A DNA stretch of 64,000 nucleotides. Source: Methylibium rhizosphaerae. Lineage in GTDB: Bacteria; Pseudomonadota; Gammaproteobacteria; Burkholderiales; Burkholderiaceae_C. The notes under the pieces are model-generated. The model searched no databases. It was given only the letters and a program-made list of their open reading frames with translations, and was not told the origin of the DNA. Shown in pieces: positions 1-8,157 of this stretch (position 1 is its first letter; each line of letters starts with the position of its first letter). The stretch is taken from positions 1 to 64,000 of the forward strand of contig NZ_SWAR01000019.1 in NCBI RefSeq assembly GCF_006386545.1. The letters are read 5' to 3'. The position numbers and the translations under genes were made by a program.

Positions 1-47
1 TCGTCGTCGGTCACAACCAGTTCGACCTTCGGCCTGCCTCTCGTCAT
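1..47 (-). CDS. IS630-like transposase, N-terminal fragment cut by window edge
   Basis: Reading on the minus strand from an ATG at 47, the first residues are MTRGRPKVELVVTDD. This matches the usual start of IS630-family transposases (a G-R-P-K-x-x-L-V-x-(S/T)-x-(D/E)-E pattern before the helix-turn-helix domain). Only 15 codons lie in the window, so integrity cannot be judged. A GGAG ribosome site precedes the ATG inside a perfect inverted repeat (49-75). The TA at 120-121 could be an IS630-type target dinucleotide at the element end, but that is a guess. Confidence 0.55.
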   Translation of the reverse strand, partial: MTRGRPKVELVVTDD

Positions 48-48
48 C

Positions 49-75
49 GCGGTATCTCCAGTTCCAAGATACCGC
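49..75 (-). repeat. Inverted repeat covering the transposase ribosome-binding site
   Basis: GCGGTATCT (49-57) and AGATACCGC (67-75) are a perfect 9-bp inverted repeat with a 9-nt loop, ending one base before the transposase ATG. In the minus-strand mRNA the GGAG lies at the loop-stem junction, so the hairpin could hide the start site. Hairpins that limit transposase translation are known in several insertion sequences; function here is inferred. Confidence 0.5.
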
Positions 76-158
76 AATGGCACGCACTATTTATGCCAGT
101 TATCCACGGGACAGGACACTAGCGGGCCGTCGAAATTCTCGAGCGCGAAAGGCGGGAG

Positions 159-1487
159 TCAGAGCTGCGAAGCCCAGTGCTGGGTGAGCGGCGTGGTCGC
201 CTTGGCCAGCCGCCGCTCGTTGAGCAGCGCACGGCCCAGGCCCCTGTGGTGGGTGCTGCGTGCCGCGGCGGCCAGCAGTGTCTGGTCGATCAGGTCGCGC
301 TGCGCATGGCTGCCGCCGAAGTGGTGCGCCACCGTGCGCATCGGCTGCAGCAGGCCGATCGCCTCGTCATGGCGCGCCTTCGCGAACGCGAGCAGGCCGC
401 GCATCAGCGGCAGGCCGACTTCGCGCGCCATCGCCTTGTTGATGCCCTCGTCGCGCTCGGCCTTCAGTGCGACCTCGGCCACCAGCGCCTCGGCCCGCTC
501 GACCTGGCCGCTGCCCACGAACGCGAGCAGCGCATGCAGGTCGTTGAAGGCATAGAAGCCCGCGGCGGCTTCGTCCTGCTGCCAGGCCGCCGCATTGGCC
601 GCCCAGCGCGAAGCCCCCGCATCGCTGCCGAGCAGGTGCAGGCGCCACAGCAGTGCGGTGGCATCGAGCCGCTGCAGCGTCACGTCGATCGCGGCCTGGG
701 TGGCGATCTGCTCGTCATAGATCTGCAAGGCGCCGGCGACGTCCAGCGTCTCGAGGTGGAAGAGCGCGAGGTGCCACCAGTTGTGGCCGGCCAGTCCGTT
801 GTCGTCTTCGGCCCAGCAGCTGCGCCGTGTGTTGAGCCAGGCCCGGCCTTCCTCGTGGCGGCCCTGCATTTCCATCACATGCGCCACCGCATGGATGGCC
901 CAGGGCACGCAGGCACTGCCGCCCGCCGCTTCGCGGCCGGCCTGCTCGGCCTGCGGATAGAGGTTGCTTTCTTCCAGCCCGAAGGCATACATGCCCAGCA
1001 CGTACGGGTACAGCGCGTCCGACTTGTCCCATTCGGGCAGCACCCGCGCGACGCGCTGGCGCAGGTTGCGGGCGTCGCCGCGGTAGAAGTCGAACAGGTG
1101 CGCCAGCTGCAGCGCCAGCAGGTCGCGAGGGTGCTGGTTGAGGAGCGCGTCCCAGGCCGCGCAGGCGCCGTGCCAGTCGCCGCCGAAGCAGCGATGGGCG
1201 GCGGCAAGCTGCGCGCGCTCCCGGTCGTTGGCGCCCGCGGCGAGGGCCTGCGCCCTGGCCAGCGCCGCGTGCGCCTCGGGCAGCAGCTTGTGCTCGGTGA
1301 CCGACAGCAGGAAGCCGGCACGCACGACGTGAGGCAGCATCCATTGCGGGTCGGCGGCGCTCGCGGCGTCGAGGTCTTCGAGCGGGGTGCCGTAGAAGGA
1401 GACCAGGCGCCAGTAGGCACGTTCGAGGTGGTCGACCGCGGCCTGTGACCGGGTGCTGACCGCGCAGCCGCGAGCATCTGTTTTCAT
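159..1487 (-). CDS. Tetratricopeptide-repeat protein, TTC38-like
   Basis: A 442-residue soluble protein with no signal peptide or membrane segment. It is rich in helical Ala/Leu repeats and has the TTC38-family start (YWRLVSFYGTPLEDLDAA near residue 22), then motifs such as AIHAVAHVMEMQGR and GHNWWHLALFHLE, a conserved His-rich core of that family. Biochemical role is not known for bacterial members. The ATG at 1487 (MKTDARGC) is preferred because the frame upstream runs into the amidase gene. It is 53 bp downstream of the amidase stop on the same strand and may be the last gene of the ABC transporter operon. Confidence 0.75.
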   Translation of the reverse strand: MKTDARGCAVSTRSQAAVDHLERAYWRLVSFYGTPLEDLDAASAADPQWMLPHVVRAGFLLSVTEHKLLPEAHAALARAQALAAGANDRERAQLAAAHRCFGGDWHGACAAWDALLNQHPRDLLALQLAHLFDFYRGDARNLRQRVARVLPEWDKSDALYPYVLGMYAFGLEESNLYPQAEQAGREAAGGSACVPWAIHAVAHVMEMQGRHEEGRAWLNTRRSCWAEDDNGLAGHNWWHLALFHLETLDVAGALQIYDEQIATQAAIDVTLQRLDATALLWRLHLLGSDAGASRWAANAAAWQQDEAAAGFYAFNDLHALLAFVGSGQVERAEALVAEVALKAERDEGINKAMAREVGLPLMRGLLAFAKARHDEAIGLLQPMRTVAHHFGGSHAQRDLIDQTLLAAAARSTHHRGLGRALLNERRLAKATTPLTQHWASQL

Positions 1488-1540
1488 GACCGGTTCACTC
1501 ACTCCACAAGCTGCGCGCGACGATACCCCCGCCGCCATGA

Positions 1541-2938
1541 CTACGCTTGCGGTGGGGTCGGCCATGGCCTCTGCGGCCCGCGCATCTGCTCCCACGCACG
1601 GGCCATCTGCAGCACGCCGAGGTCGTCGAAGCGGCGGCCGGCGATCTGCAGGCCGATGGGCAGGCCCTCGCCGGTGTAGCCGCAGTTGACCGAAGCCGCC
1701 GGCTGCTCGCTCATGTTGTAGGCCAGCGTGAAGGCGATGTGGTCGAACGGCCGGGTCACGTCGTTGGTCGGGCAGGGCAGCTCGGCAGCGAAGGCCGGCA
1801 TCGGCGACGTGGGCGAGAGCACGTAGTCGAAGGCCTGCGTGGCGGCCACCGTGGCCTCGCGGATGGTGAGCATCTGGCTGTAGCCCTTGAACACCTCTTC
1901 GCCGCCCAGGTGGGCGCCACCCTCGGCCCAGGCGCGTATGAAGGGCAGCACCCGGTTGCGCCGCTCCTCGGGCAAGGCGCTCATGTCGATCCAGGAGCGC
2001 ATGCGCCAGAAGCGGTCCACGCCTTCGATCATCGAACGCTGGCACCACGGCGCGACGGGCTCGACGATGGCACCGGCGGCCTCGAACTGCTTCGCCGCCG
2101 CAACGACGGCGGCCTGCACCTGCGGCTCGACCGGCGTGCCCCAGCCGGCGTCGAGCCACAGGCCGACCCGCAGGCCCTTCAGCTCGCGGCCTTCGAGCCG
2201 CTGCCATTCGATGGGCTGGTAGGGCAGGCTCATGTGGTCGCGCCAGTCGGGCCTCGACAGCACCTGCATCAGCAGCGCCGAGTCGGCCACGCTGCGGGTC
2301 ATGGGGCCGGCCACGCGGGCCGGGTACGGCGGCTTGATCGGGATGCGGCCCAGGCTGGGCTTCAGGGTGAACAGGCCGCACCAGCCGGCCGGCAGGCGCA
2401 CCGAGCCGCCGATGTCGGTGCCCACGTGCAGCGGGCCGTAGCCCGCGGCTGCGCCGGCCGCGGCGCCAGAACTGGAGCCGCCGGGGTTCTTGCTCAGGTC
2501 CCAGGGGTTGCGGGTGAGCGGGTGGAAGCTCGACAGCCCCGACGACAACATGCCGTAGTCGGGCATCGTGGTCTTGCCGAGGAACACCGCCCCCGCTTCG
2601 CGCAGGCGCGCGGCGGGCGGCGCGTCTTCGGGTGCGGGCACCAGCTCGGTGGCCGCGGTGCCGAGCGGCACCGGCACGCCGCGGGTGGCGATGTTCTCCT
2701 TCAGCATGGTCGGCACGCCGTCCACCTCGCCCAGCGGCCGCCCGGCCAGCCAGCGCGCCTGTGACTCGCGCGCCATGGCCAGCGCCACGTCGGCATCGAG
2801 CGCATAGGTGGCCTGCAGGTGAGGCTCCCAGCGCCCGATGTGATCGAGCACCGCCTGCGTGGCCTCGACCGGCGAGGCCTCCTTGCGGCGGTAGAGCCCG
2901 ACCAGCTCGACCGCGCTGAGTTCATGCAGTTGCGCCAC
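1541..2938 (-). CDS. Amidase-signature family amidase
   Basis: A 465-residue amidase of the Ser-cisSer-Lys class. Lys80 (VPTMLKEN), the Gly-Ser-rich loop with Ser155-157 (GGSSSGAAAG) and Ser179 (DIGGSVRLPA) match the catalytic triad. The family hydrolyses carboxamides, including amino-acid and aryl amides and Glu-tRNA amide; the substrate cannot be read from sequence. It starts 9 bp downstream of the binding-protein stop in a peptide-type ABC operon, so it may hydrolyse an imported amide. There is no signal peptide, so it is probably cytoplasmic. It is not a GatA candidate by context, because no gatB or gatC is nearby. Confidence 0.88.
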   Translation of the reverse strand: MAQLHELSAVELVGLYRRKEASPVEATQAVLDHIGRWEPHLQATYALDADVALAMARESQARWLAGRPLGEVDGVPTMLKENIATRGVPVPLGTAATELVPAPEDAPPAARLREAGAVFLGKTTMPDYGMLSSGLSSFHPLTRNPWDLSKNPGGSSSGAAAGAAAGYGPLHVGTDIGGSVRLPAGWCGLFTLKPSLGRIPIKPPYPARVAGPMTRSVADSALLMQVLSRPDWRDHMSLPYQPIEWQRLEGRELKGLRVGLWLDAGWGTPVEPQVQAAVVAAAKQFEAAGAIVEPVAPWCQRSMIEGVDRFWRMRSWIDMSALPEERRNRVLPFIRAWAEGGAHLGGEEVFKGYSQMLTIREATVAATQAFDYVLSPTSPMPAFAAELPCPTNDVTRPFDHIAFTLAYNMSEQPAASVNCGYTGEGLPIGLQIAGRRFDDLGVLQMARAWEQMRGPQRPWPTPPQA

Positions 2939-2947
2939 GTGCCGCCC

Positions 2948-4435
2948 TCACTGCCAGTAGACGGCGGCCATGTCGTTGGCGAACACCGGTGAGCTGCTCC
3001 ACAGGCCCTTGAGCCTGGCGCTGCCCACCGCGAACTGCGGCAGCTGGAACAGCCATGCGTTCACCGCATCGCCGGCCAGCATGCGCTGCGCATCGCCGAT
3101 GAGCTTCGTGCGCTCCCTGGGGTTGGTGGTCCCGTTGTACTTCTTCATCAGGGCCTGGAAGGCCTTGGAGTCGTAGCCGAAGTAGTACTGCGGGTTGGCA
3201 TAGACCATGATGTCCAGCGGCTCGACGTGACTCACGATCGACAGGTCGAAGTTGCCCTTGAAGGTGCCCGACAGCCACTGCGCCCATTCGACGTTCTCGA
3301 TCTTCGCGACGATGCCCACCTTGGCCAGCTGGGCCGCGACCACCTCGCCGCCCTTGCGTGCGTACTGCGGCGGCGGCAGCGTGAGCGACAGCTGCAGCGG
3401 CGTGGCCACGCCGGCTTCCTTGAGCAGGGCCTTCGCCTTCTCGGGGTCGTATGGGTAGGTGCCGGTCAGGTCCACATAGCCCGCGTCGCTCGGCACCATG
3501 TGGCTGCCGATCGGCTTGCCGTAGCCGTCCATCGCGCCGTCGATGAGCGCCTTGCGGTCGATGGCGTGGGCGATGGCGCGGCGCACGCGCACGTCGTCGA
3601 GCGGCTTCCTGCGGTGGTTGATGCTGAGCATGGTCTTGCCCTCGGTGCCGCCCACCGCCACCGAGAAGCGCGGGTCGCTCTTGAACTGCGCGAGGCTCTG
3701 GGAGGCCTGGAAGCGCGGGAAGGCGTCCACGTCGCCGGCCAGCAGCGCGGCCACCTGCGCCGCCGGGTCGTTGATGAAGCGGAAGGTCACCCGCTTGAGC
3801 TTCACCGCGGCGGCGTTGCGAAAGCCGTCCCACTTCGTCAAGGTGACGGCCGAGCCCTTTGCCCAGTGGGTGAACGTGAACGGGCCGGTGCCGACCGGCC
3901 GGGTGGCGGTGGTGGCTGCGCTCTTCGGGTCGAGGATCACCGCGGTGTTCTCGCCCATGCGGAACAGGAAGTCGCCGTCGGCGTTGTCGAGCGTGACGAT
4001 CACCGTGTGCGGATCGGGCGTGTCGATGCGGGCGATGTTGTCGAACACCTGCTTCCTGGCCTTGTTGGTGGAACCTTCGGCCTTGGCCCGCTCGAAGCTC
4101 CATTTCACGTCGGCCGCATCGAAGGCTTCGCCGTCGTGGAACTTCACCCCGCGGCGCAGCTTGAAGGTGTAGGTCTTGCCGTCGGGCTCGAGCTTCCAGC
4201 TTTCGGCCAGCAGCGGACTCACCGTGCCGTCCATCTGGATCTTCGTGAGGCCCTCGAGCACGTTGTAGTGCACGATCTCGCCGATGGCCGCGGCCGGCGC
4301 GGTGGTGGGGTCCAGGCCCGGCGGCTCGAGGGTGATGCCGATGACCGCGGCATCCTTGCGGCCCTGGGCAGCAACGGCGAACACCATTGCGCCCGAGACG
4401 GCGAACACGGCAGCGGCACGAAGCGGGAACCTCAT
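2948..4435 (-). CDS. Periplasmic solute-binding protein, peptide/nickel ABC family (SBP_bac_5)
   Basis: A 495-residue protein with an N-terminal signal peptide (MRFPLRAAAVFAVSGAMVF, likely cut near AAAQG). The SBP family 5 pattern follows: LEPPGLDPTT, LAESWKLEPDGKTYTFKLR and FHDGEAFDAADV early, then DDVRVRRAIAHAIDR in the middle. Family 5 proteins bind di- and oligopeptides, glutathione, opines or nickel and deliver them to the DppBC-type permeases encoded upstream. An AGGAGA site lies before the ATG at 4435. It follows the second ATPase gene by 38 bp. The ligand is unknown; the downstream amidase hints at an amide-bearing substrate. Confidence 0.9.
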   Translation of the reverse strand: MRFPLRAAAVFAVSGAMVFAVAAQGRKDAAVIGITLEPPGLDPTTAPAAAIGEIVHYNVLEGLTKIQMDGTVSPLLAESWKLEPDGKTYTFKLRRGVKFHDGEAFDAADVKWSFERAKAEGSTNKARKQVFDNIARIDTPDPHTVIVTLDNADGDFLFRMGENTAVILDPKSAATTATRPVGTGPFTFTHWAKGSAVTLTKWDGFRNAAAVKLKRVTFRFINDPAAQVAALLAGDVDAFPRFQASQSLAQFKSDPRFSVAVGGTEGKTMLSINHRRKPLDDVRVRRAIAHAIDRKALIDGAMDGYGKPIGSHMVPSDAGYVDLTGTYPYDPEKAKALLKEAGVATPLQLSLTLPPPQYARKGGEVVAAQLAKVGIVAKIENVEWAQWLSGTFKGNFDLSIVSHVEPLDIMVYANPQYYFGYDSKAFQALMKKYNGTTNPRERTKLIGDAQRMLAGDAVNAWLFQLPQFAVGSARLKGLWSSSPVFANDMAAVYWQ

Positions 4436-4473
4436 TTGGGCTTTCTCCTGTTGGGCTGGCGCCGGACGCGCCA

Positions 4474-5274
4474 TCATGACAAAACCGGCGGCAGGGCGTC
4501 GAGCAGCGCACGGGTATAGGCATGCTGCGGCTCGCCGAACACCTGCTGCGCGGGGCCCTGCTCGACGATGCGGCCGTGCTGCATCACCGCCACCTCGTCG
4601 CAGACGTGGTCCACCACCGCGAGGTCGTGGCTGATGAGCAGGTAGCTGACGCCGAACTGCTCGCGCAGGTCCTGCAGCAGGTTGAGCACCTGGGCCTGCA
4701 CCGACACGTCGAGCGCGCTCACCGGCTCGTCGGCCACGATGAGCCGGGGCCGCGTGATGAGCGCGCGCGCGATGGCGATGCGCTGGCGCTGCCCGCCCGA
4801 GAACTCGTGCGGGTACTTCTGTGCGTCGCCGGCGCGCAGGCCCACGGCTTCGAGCGACTCGGCCACGCGGGCGATGCGCTCGTCCCTGGGGCAGCCGCCC
4901 AGCGCCGCCAGCGGCTCGGCGACGATGGTGCCGACCCGCTGCCGCGGGTCGAGCGAACCGTAGGGGTCCTGGAAGACCATCTGGAAATCGCGCCGCGCGC
5001 GCCGCAGCGCGGCGCGCGGCAGGGCATGCAGGTCGGTGCCCGCCAGCAGCACCTGCCCGGCGTCGGGCCTTTCCAGCGCCATGACCACCCGGGCCAGCGT
5101 CGACTTGCCCGAGCCCGATTCGCCCACGATGCCGAGGCTGCGGCCGGCTTCGATGCGCAGGCTCACCCCGTCGAGCGCCTCGACCACCGGCGGCGCCTGG
5201 AACAGGCTCTCGCGCGGCAGCCGGTAGTGGCGCTTCACGGCGCGCACCTCGAGCAGCGCAGGTGCGGCATTCAT
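4474..5274 (-). CDS. ABC transporter ATP-binding protein, OppF/DppF type
   Basis: A 266-residue nucleotide-binding subunit: Walker A GESGSGKST, signature FSGGQRQRIAIARAL, Walker B LIVADEPVSALDVS and switch His in LLISHDLAVVDHV. It powers import with the DppD-like partner encoded just upstream. Its ATG (5274-5272) overlaps the TGA of the partner gene (5273-5271), so the two are translationally coupled. The frame is open further upstream, but that extension would overlap the partner gene and carries no domain. It lacks the long C-terminal oligopeptide-ABC tail and ends soon after QVFGEPQHAYTRALLDALPP. Confidence 0.9.
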   Translation of the reverse strand: MNAAPALLEVRAVKRHYRLPRESLFQAPPVVEALDGVSLRIEAGRSLGIVGESGSGKSTLARVVMALERPDAGQVLLAGTDLHALPRAALRRARRDFQMVFQDPYGSLDPRQRVGTIVAEPLAALGGCPRDERIARVAESLEAVGLRAGDAQKYPHEFSGGQRQRIAIARALITRPRLIVADEPVSALDVSVQAQVLNLLQDLREQFGVSYLLISHDLAVVDHVCDEVAVMQHGRIVEQGPAQQVFGEPQHAYTRALLDALPPVLS

Positions 5275-6272
5275 GCGCGGGCTCCGAGCACGTCGTCGAC
5301 CCGGATGCAGCGGGCATGGTGCACAGGCCCGACCTCGAACCGCGGCGGCAAGGCCTCGCGGCAGGCCGGCACCACCCACGGGCACCGGTCGGCAAACGGG
5401 CAGCCGCGCGGCAGGTCGGCGAGCTCCGGCACGCGGCCGGCGATGGTGGGCAGCCGGCGGCCGCGGCCGAGCCCCAGCTGCGGCCGCGCGGCGAACAGCC
5501 CGCGGCTGTAGGGGTGCGCCAGGCGCCCGAACACGTCGCCGGTCGGCCCGCTTTCGACCACCGTGCCGCCATACATCACCATGACCTGCTGCACCTGCCC
5601 GGCCATCAGCGCGAGGTCGTGCGACACCAGCAGCAGGCCCATGCCCGCATCGCGCACCAGCTCGCCGATGAGGGCCAGCACCTCGCGCCGGGTGCTCGCA
5701 TCGAGCGCGGTGGTCGGCTCGTCGGCGATCAGCAGCTGCGGCCCGCAGGCCAGCGCCATGGCGATGGTGACCCGCTGCCGCTGGCCGCCGGACAGCTGGT
5801 GCGGGTAGGCGTCCAGCCGCCGCGCCGCCTGCGGCAGCTGCACACGGTCCAGCAGCCGCAGCGCCTCGGCCCGCGCCGCGGCCGCGTCGAGCCCCTGGTG
5901 CAGGCGCAGCGGCTCAGCCACCTGCCGGCCGACGGTGTGCAGCGGGTTGAGCGCCGTCATCGGCTCCTGGAACACCATGGCCATGCGATTGCCGCGCAGC
6001 GCGCACAGGGACTCCTCGTCGAGCCTGACGAGCTGCCGCCCTTCGAAGCGGATGCTGCCGCTCGCGGTGGCGCCCTCCGGCAGCAGCCCCATGACGGCCA
6101 GCGCGGTCATCGACTTGCCGCAACCCGACTCGCCGATCAGCCCGAGCGTCTGGCCGCGCTGCATCGAGAAGCTCACCCCGCGCAGGGCCTCGGCCTCCCC
6201 GCGCGGCGTGCCGAGGCGCACCCGCAGGTCTTCGACTTCGAGCAGCGGCGGTGGCAGTGGCGTCGCGCTCAA
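5271..6272 (-). CDS. ABC transporter ATP-binding protein, OppD/DppD type
   Basis: A 333-residue ATPase with Walker [10 protein letters not shown], signature [15 protein letters not shown], Walker [15 protein letters not shown], and the C-terminal Cys-containing peptide-transporter motif ([17 protein letters not shown], about residues 290-310) that in this family can hold an iron-sulfur cluster. The only start that fits is TTG at 6272, which overlaps the permease stop (TTGA arrangement) and gives [16 protein letters not shown]. The frame continues upstream only inside the permease gene. The next ATPase gene overlaps its stop in the same way. It works with the permeases encoded upstream. Confidence 0.9.
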   Translation of the reverse strand: MSATPLPPPLLEVEDLRVRLGTPRGEAEALRGVSFSMQRGQTLGLIGESGCGKSMTALAVMGLLPEGATASGSIRFEGRQLVRLDEESLCALRGNRMAMVFQEPMTALNPLHTVGRQVAEPLRLHQGLDAAAARAEALRLLDRVQLPQAARRLDAYPHQLSGGQRQRVTIAMALACGPQLLIADEPTTALDASTRREVLALIGELVRDAGMGLLLVSHDLALMAGQVQQVMVMYGGTVVESGPTGDVFGRLAHPYSRGLFAARPQLGLGRGRRLPTIAGRVPELADLPRGCPFADRCPWVVPACREALPPRFEVGPVHHARCIRVDDVLGARA

Positions 6273-7117
6273 GACCGTGCCCTCGCCAGACGCGGATCGA
6301 GCAGGTCGCGCAGCCCGTCGCCCAGCAGGTTGAGCCCCAGCACCGACAGCGCGATGGCGAGGCCCGGGTAGATGGCCAGCTGCGGCGCCTGGAACATCTG
6401 GGTCTGCGCCTCGTTGAGCATGCGGCCCCACGAGGGCTGCGGCGGCTGCGTGCCGAGCCCGAGATATGACAGCGCCGCCTCGGCCAGGATGGCGGTGGCG
6501 AACTGGATGGTCATCTGCACGATGAGGATGGAAGCGATGTTGGGCAGCACGTGCTCGAGCGTGATGCGCGCGTGCCCCTTGCCGCAGGCCTGCGCCGCCA
6601 GCACGAACTCGCGCGACCACACCGCGTTGGCCGCACCGCGCGTGATGCGTGCGAACACCGGGATGTTGAACAGGCCGATCGCGACCACCGAAGTGAGCAG
6701 GCCCGGGCCGTAAATGGCGGTGAGCATGATGGCGGTGAGCAGCGCCGGGAAGGCGAAGGTGAAGTCGCACGCGCGCATCGCGAGCTCCTCGACCCACCCT
6801 TTCTGCGCCGCCGCGATCGCCCCCAGCGTGACGCCCAGCAGCACACCGATGGCCACCGCGATGACGCCCACCGCGATGGAGTTGCGTGCGCCCACCATGA
6901 GCAGCGTGGCGACGTCGCGGCCGAGGCTGTCGGTGCCGAGCCAGTGGGCCGGCGTGGGCGGCTGGAGCTTGTGCGGGATGTCGAGCCCGACGGGGTCGTG
7001 AGGCGTCCAGACGAGCGACAGCGCTGCGGCCAGCAGGAGCAGCGCAACCAGGGCCGCACCGAGCATGAAGCTGCGGTGCCGGCGGGCCAGGCGGCAGAAC
7101 GACGCGAGGCTAGCCAT
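6269..7117 (-). CDS. ABC transporter permease, DppC type
   Basis: A 282-residue inner-membrane permease with about six predicted membrane segments. The first is at about residues 17-38; after it comes the DppC N-domain pattern (HWLGTDSLGRDV). The EAA coupling loop (EFVLAAQACGKGHARITLEHVLPN) contacts the ATPases. It ends with PGLAIALSVLGLNLLGDGLRDLLDPRL, typical of the family. The start overlaps the end of the preceding permease gene by 8 bp. With the DppB-like subunit it forms the translocation channel for the ligand captured by the binding protein encoded downstream. Confidence 0.92.
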   Translation of the reverse strand: MASLASFCRLARRHRSFMLGAALVALLLLAAALSLVWTPHDPVGLDIPHKLQPPTPAHWLGTDSLGRDVATLLMVGARNSIAVGVIAVAIGVLLGVTLGAIAAAQKGWVEELAMRACDFTFAFPALLTAIMLTAIYGPGLLTSVVAIGLFNIPVFARITRGAANAVWSREFVLAAQACGKGHARITLEHVLPNIASILIVQMTIQFATAILAEAALSYLGLGTQPPQPSWGRMLNEAQTQMFQAPQLAIYPGLAIALSVLGLNLLGDGLRDLLDPRLARARS

Positions 7118-8069
7118 CGCGCCGCAGGCGGGGGTCGATCACCCCGTACAGGACATCCACCACGAAGTTCACCAGCACCACCATCCCGGCCAGCAGCATC
7201 ACCACGTTGCGTACCACCACGAGGTCGCGATTGGCGATGGCCTGGAACACCAGCCGGCCGATCCCGGGGAGGTAGAACACGCTCTCGACCACGATGGTGG
7301 CGGTGAGCAGGCTCGCGAACTGCAGCCCCATCACGGTGACCACCGGCACCATCGCATTGCGCAGCACGTGCCGCCACAGCGCGGACCGCCGCGACAGGCC
7401 CTTGGCCCGCGCGGTGCGCACGAAGTCCTCGCGCAGCACCTCGAGCACCGACGACCGCACGATGCGCGCCAGGATGGCCGCCTGCACCGCGGCCAGCGCG
7501 ACCGCCGGCAGCACCAGCGCCTTCAGGGCCGGCCAGAAGCCGCCGCCGGCCTCTTCGGTCCAGCCGGGGAAGCCGCCCGCCGAGAACCAGCGCAGCTGCA
7601 CCGAGAACACCAGGATCAGCAGGATCGCGAACCAGAAGCTGGGGATCGCGATGCCGAGCTGGCTGAGGCCCATGACGCCCAGGTCGCCCCACTTGTTGTG
7701 GTGGGCCGCGGCATAGATGCCCAGCGCCAGCGCCGCCACGGTGGTCAGCAGCATGGCCAGCAGCGCCAGCGGCAGGCTCACCACCAGCCGCTCGCCGATC
7801 AGCTCGGACACCGGGGTGCCGTAGGCCACGCTGGTGCCCAGGTCGCCGGTGACGAGCCCCGACAGCCACGCGCCGTAGCGCGCCGCCGCCGGCTGGTCGA
7901 GCCCCAGCTGGGCGCGCAGGGCCGCCACCGCCTCGGGCGTGGCCGTGTCGCCCAGCCTCACCAGTGCCGCATCGCCGGGCAGCACCTCCAGCACGAAGAA
8001 GATCACCGCCGACGCGCACAGCAAGGTGGCGGCGAAGGTCAGCGCTCGCTTGAACAGAAACCAGCTCAT
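7110..8069 (-). CDS. ABC transporter permease, DppB type
   Basis: A 319-residue permease and the first gene of the operon. An N-terminal anchor (residues 8-27) is followed by the GDAALVRLG periplasmic region seen in DppB proteins and the GLVTGDLGTSVAYGTPV motif. The EAA loop is EDFVRTARAKGLSRRSALWRHVLRN, shown here only as its position near residue 220. The C-terminus (VDVLYGVIDPRLR) is standard. ATG 8069 is chosen because the open frame upstream contains no conserved domain and starts inside the divergent dehydrogenase gene. The 88-bp gap to that gene should hold both promoters. No clear -35/-10 pair was recognised. Confidence 0.9.
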   Translation of the reverse strand: MSWFLFKRALTFAATLLCASAVIFFVLEVLPGDAALVRLGDTATPEAVAALRAQLGLDQPAAARYGAWLSGLVTGDLGTSVAYGTPVSELIGERLVVSLPLALLAMLLTTVAALALGIYAAAHHNKWGDLGVMGLSQLGIAIPSFWFAILLILVFSVQLRWFSAGGFPGWTEEAGGGFWPALKALVLPAVALAAVQAAILARIVRSSVLEVLREDFVRTARAKGLSRRSALWRHVLRNAMVPVVTVMGLQFASLLTATIVVESVFYLPGIGRLVFQAIANRDLVVVRNVVMLLAGMVVLVNFVVDVLYGVIDPRLRRDG

Positions 8070-8157
8070 CAAGAGGGAAAGTGGCGGGCCCCGGGCCGGG
8101 GCGCCGCAGCGTATCCTGTTTGCCTCGTTGCCGACAAGCCAGCCGGAGCCCACCGCA

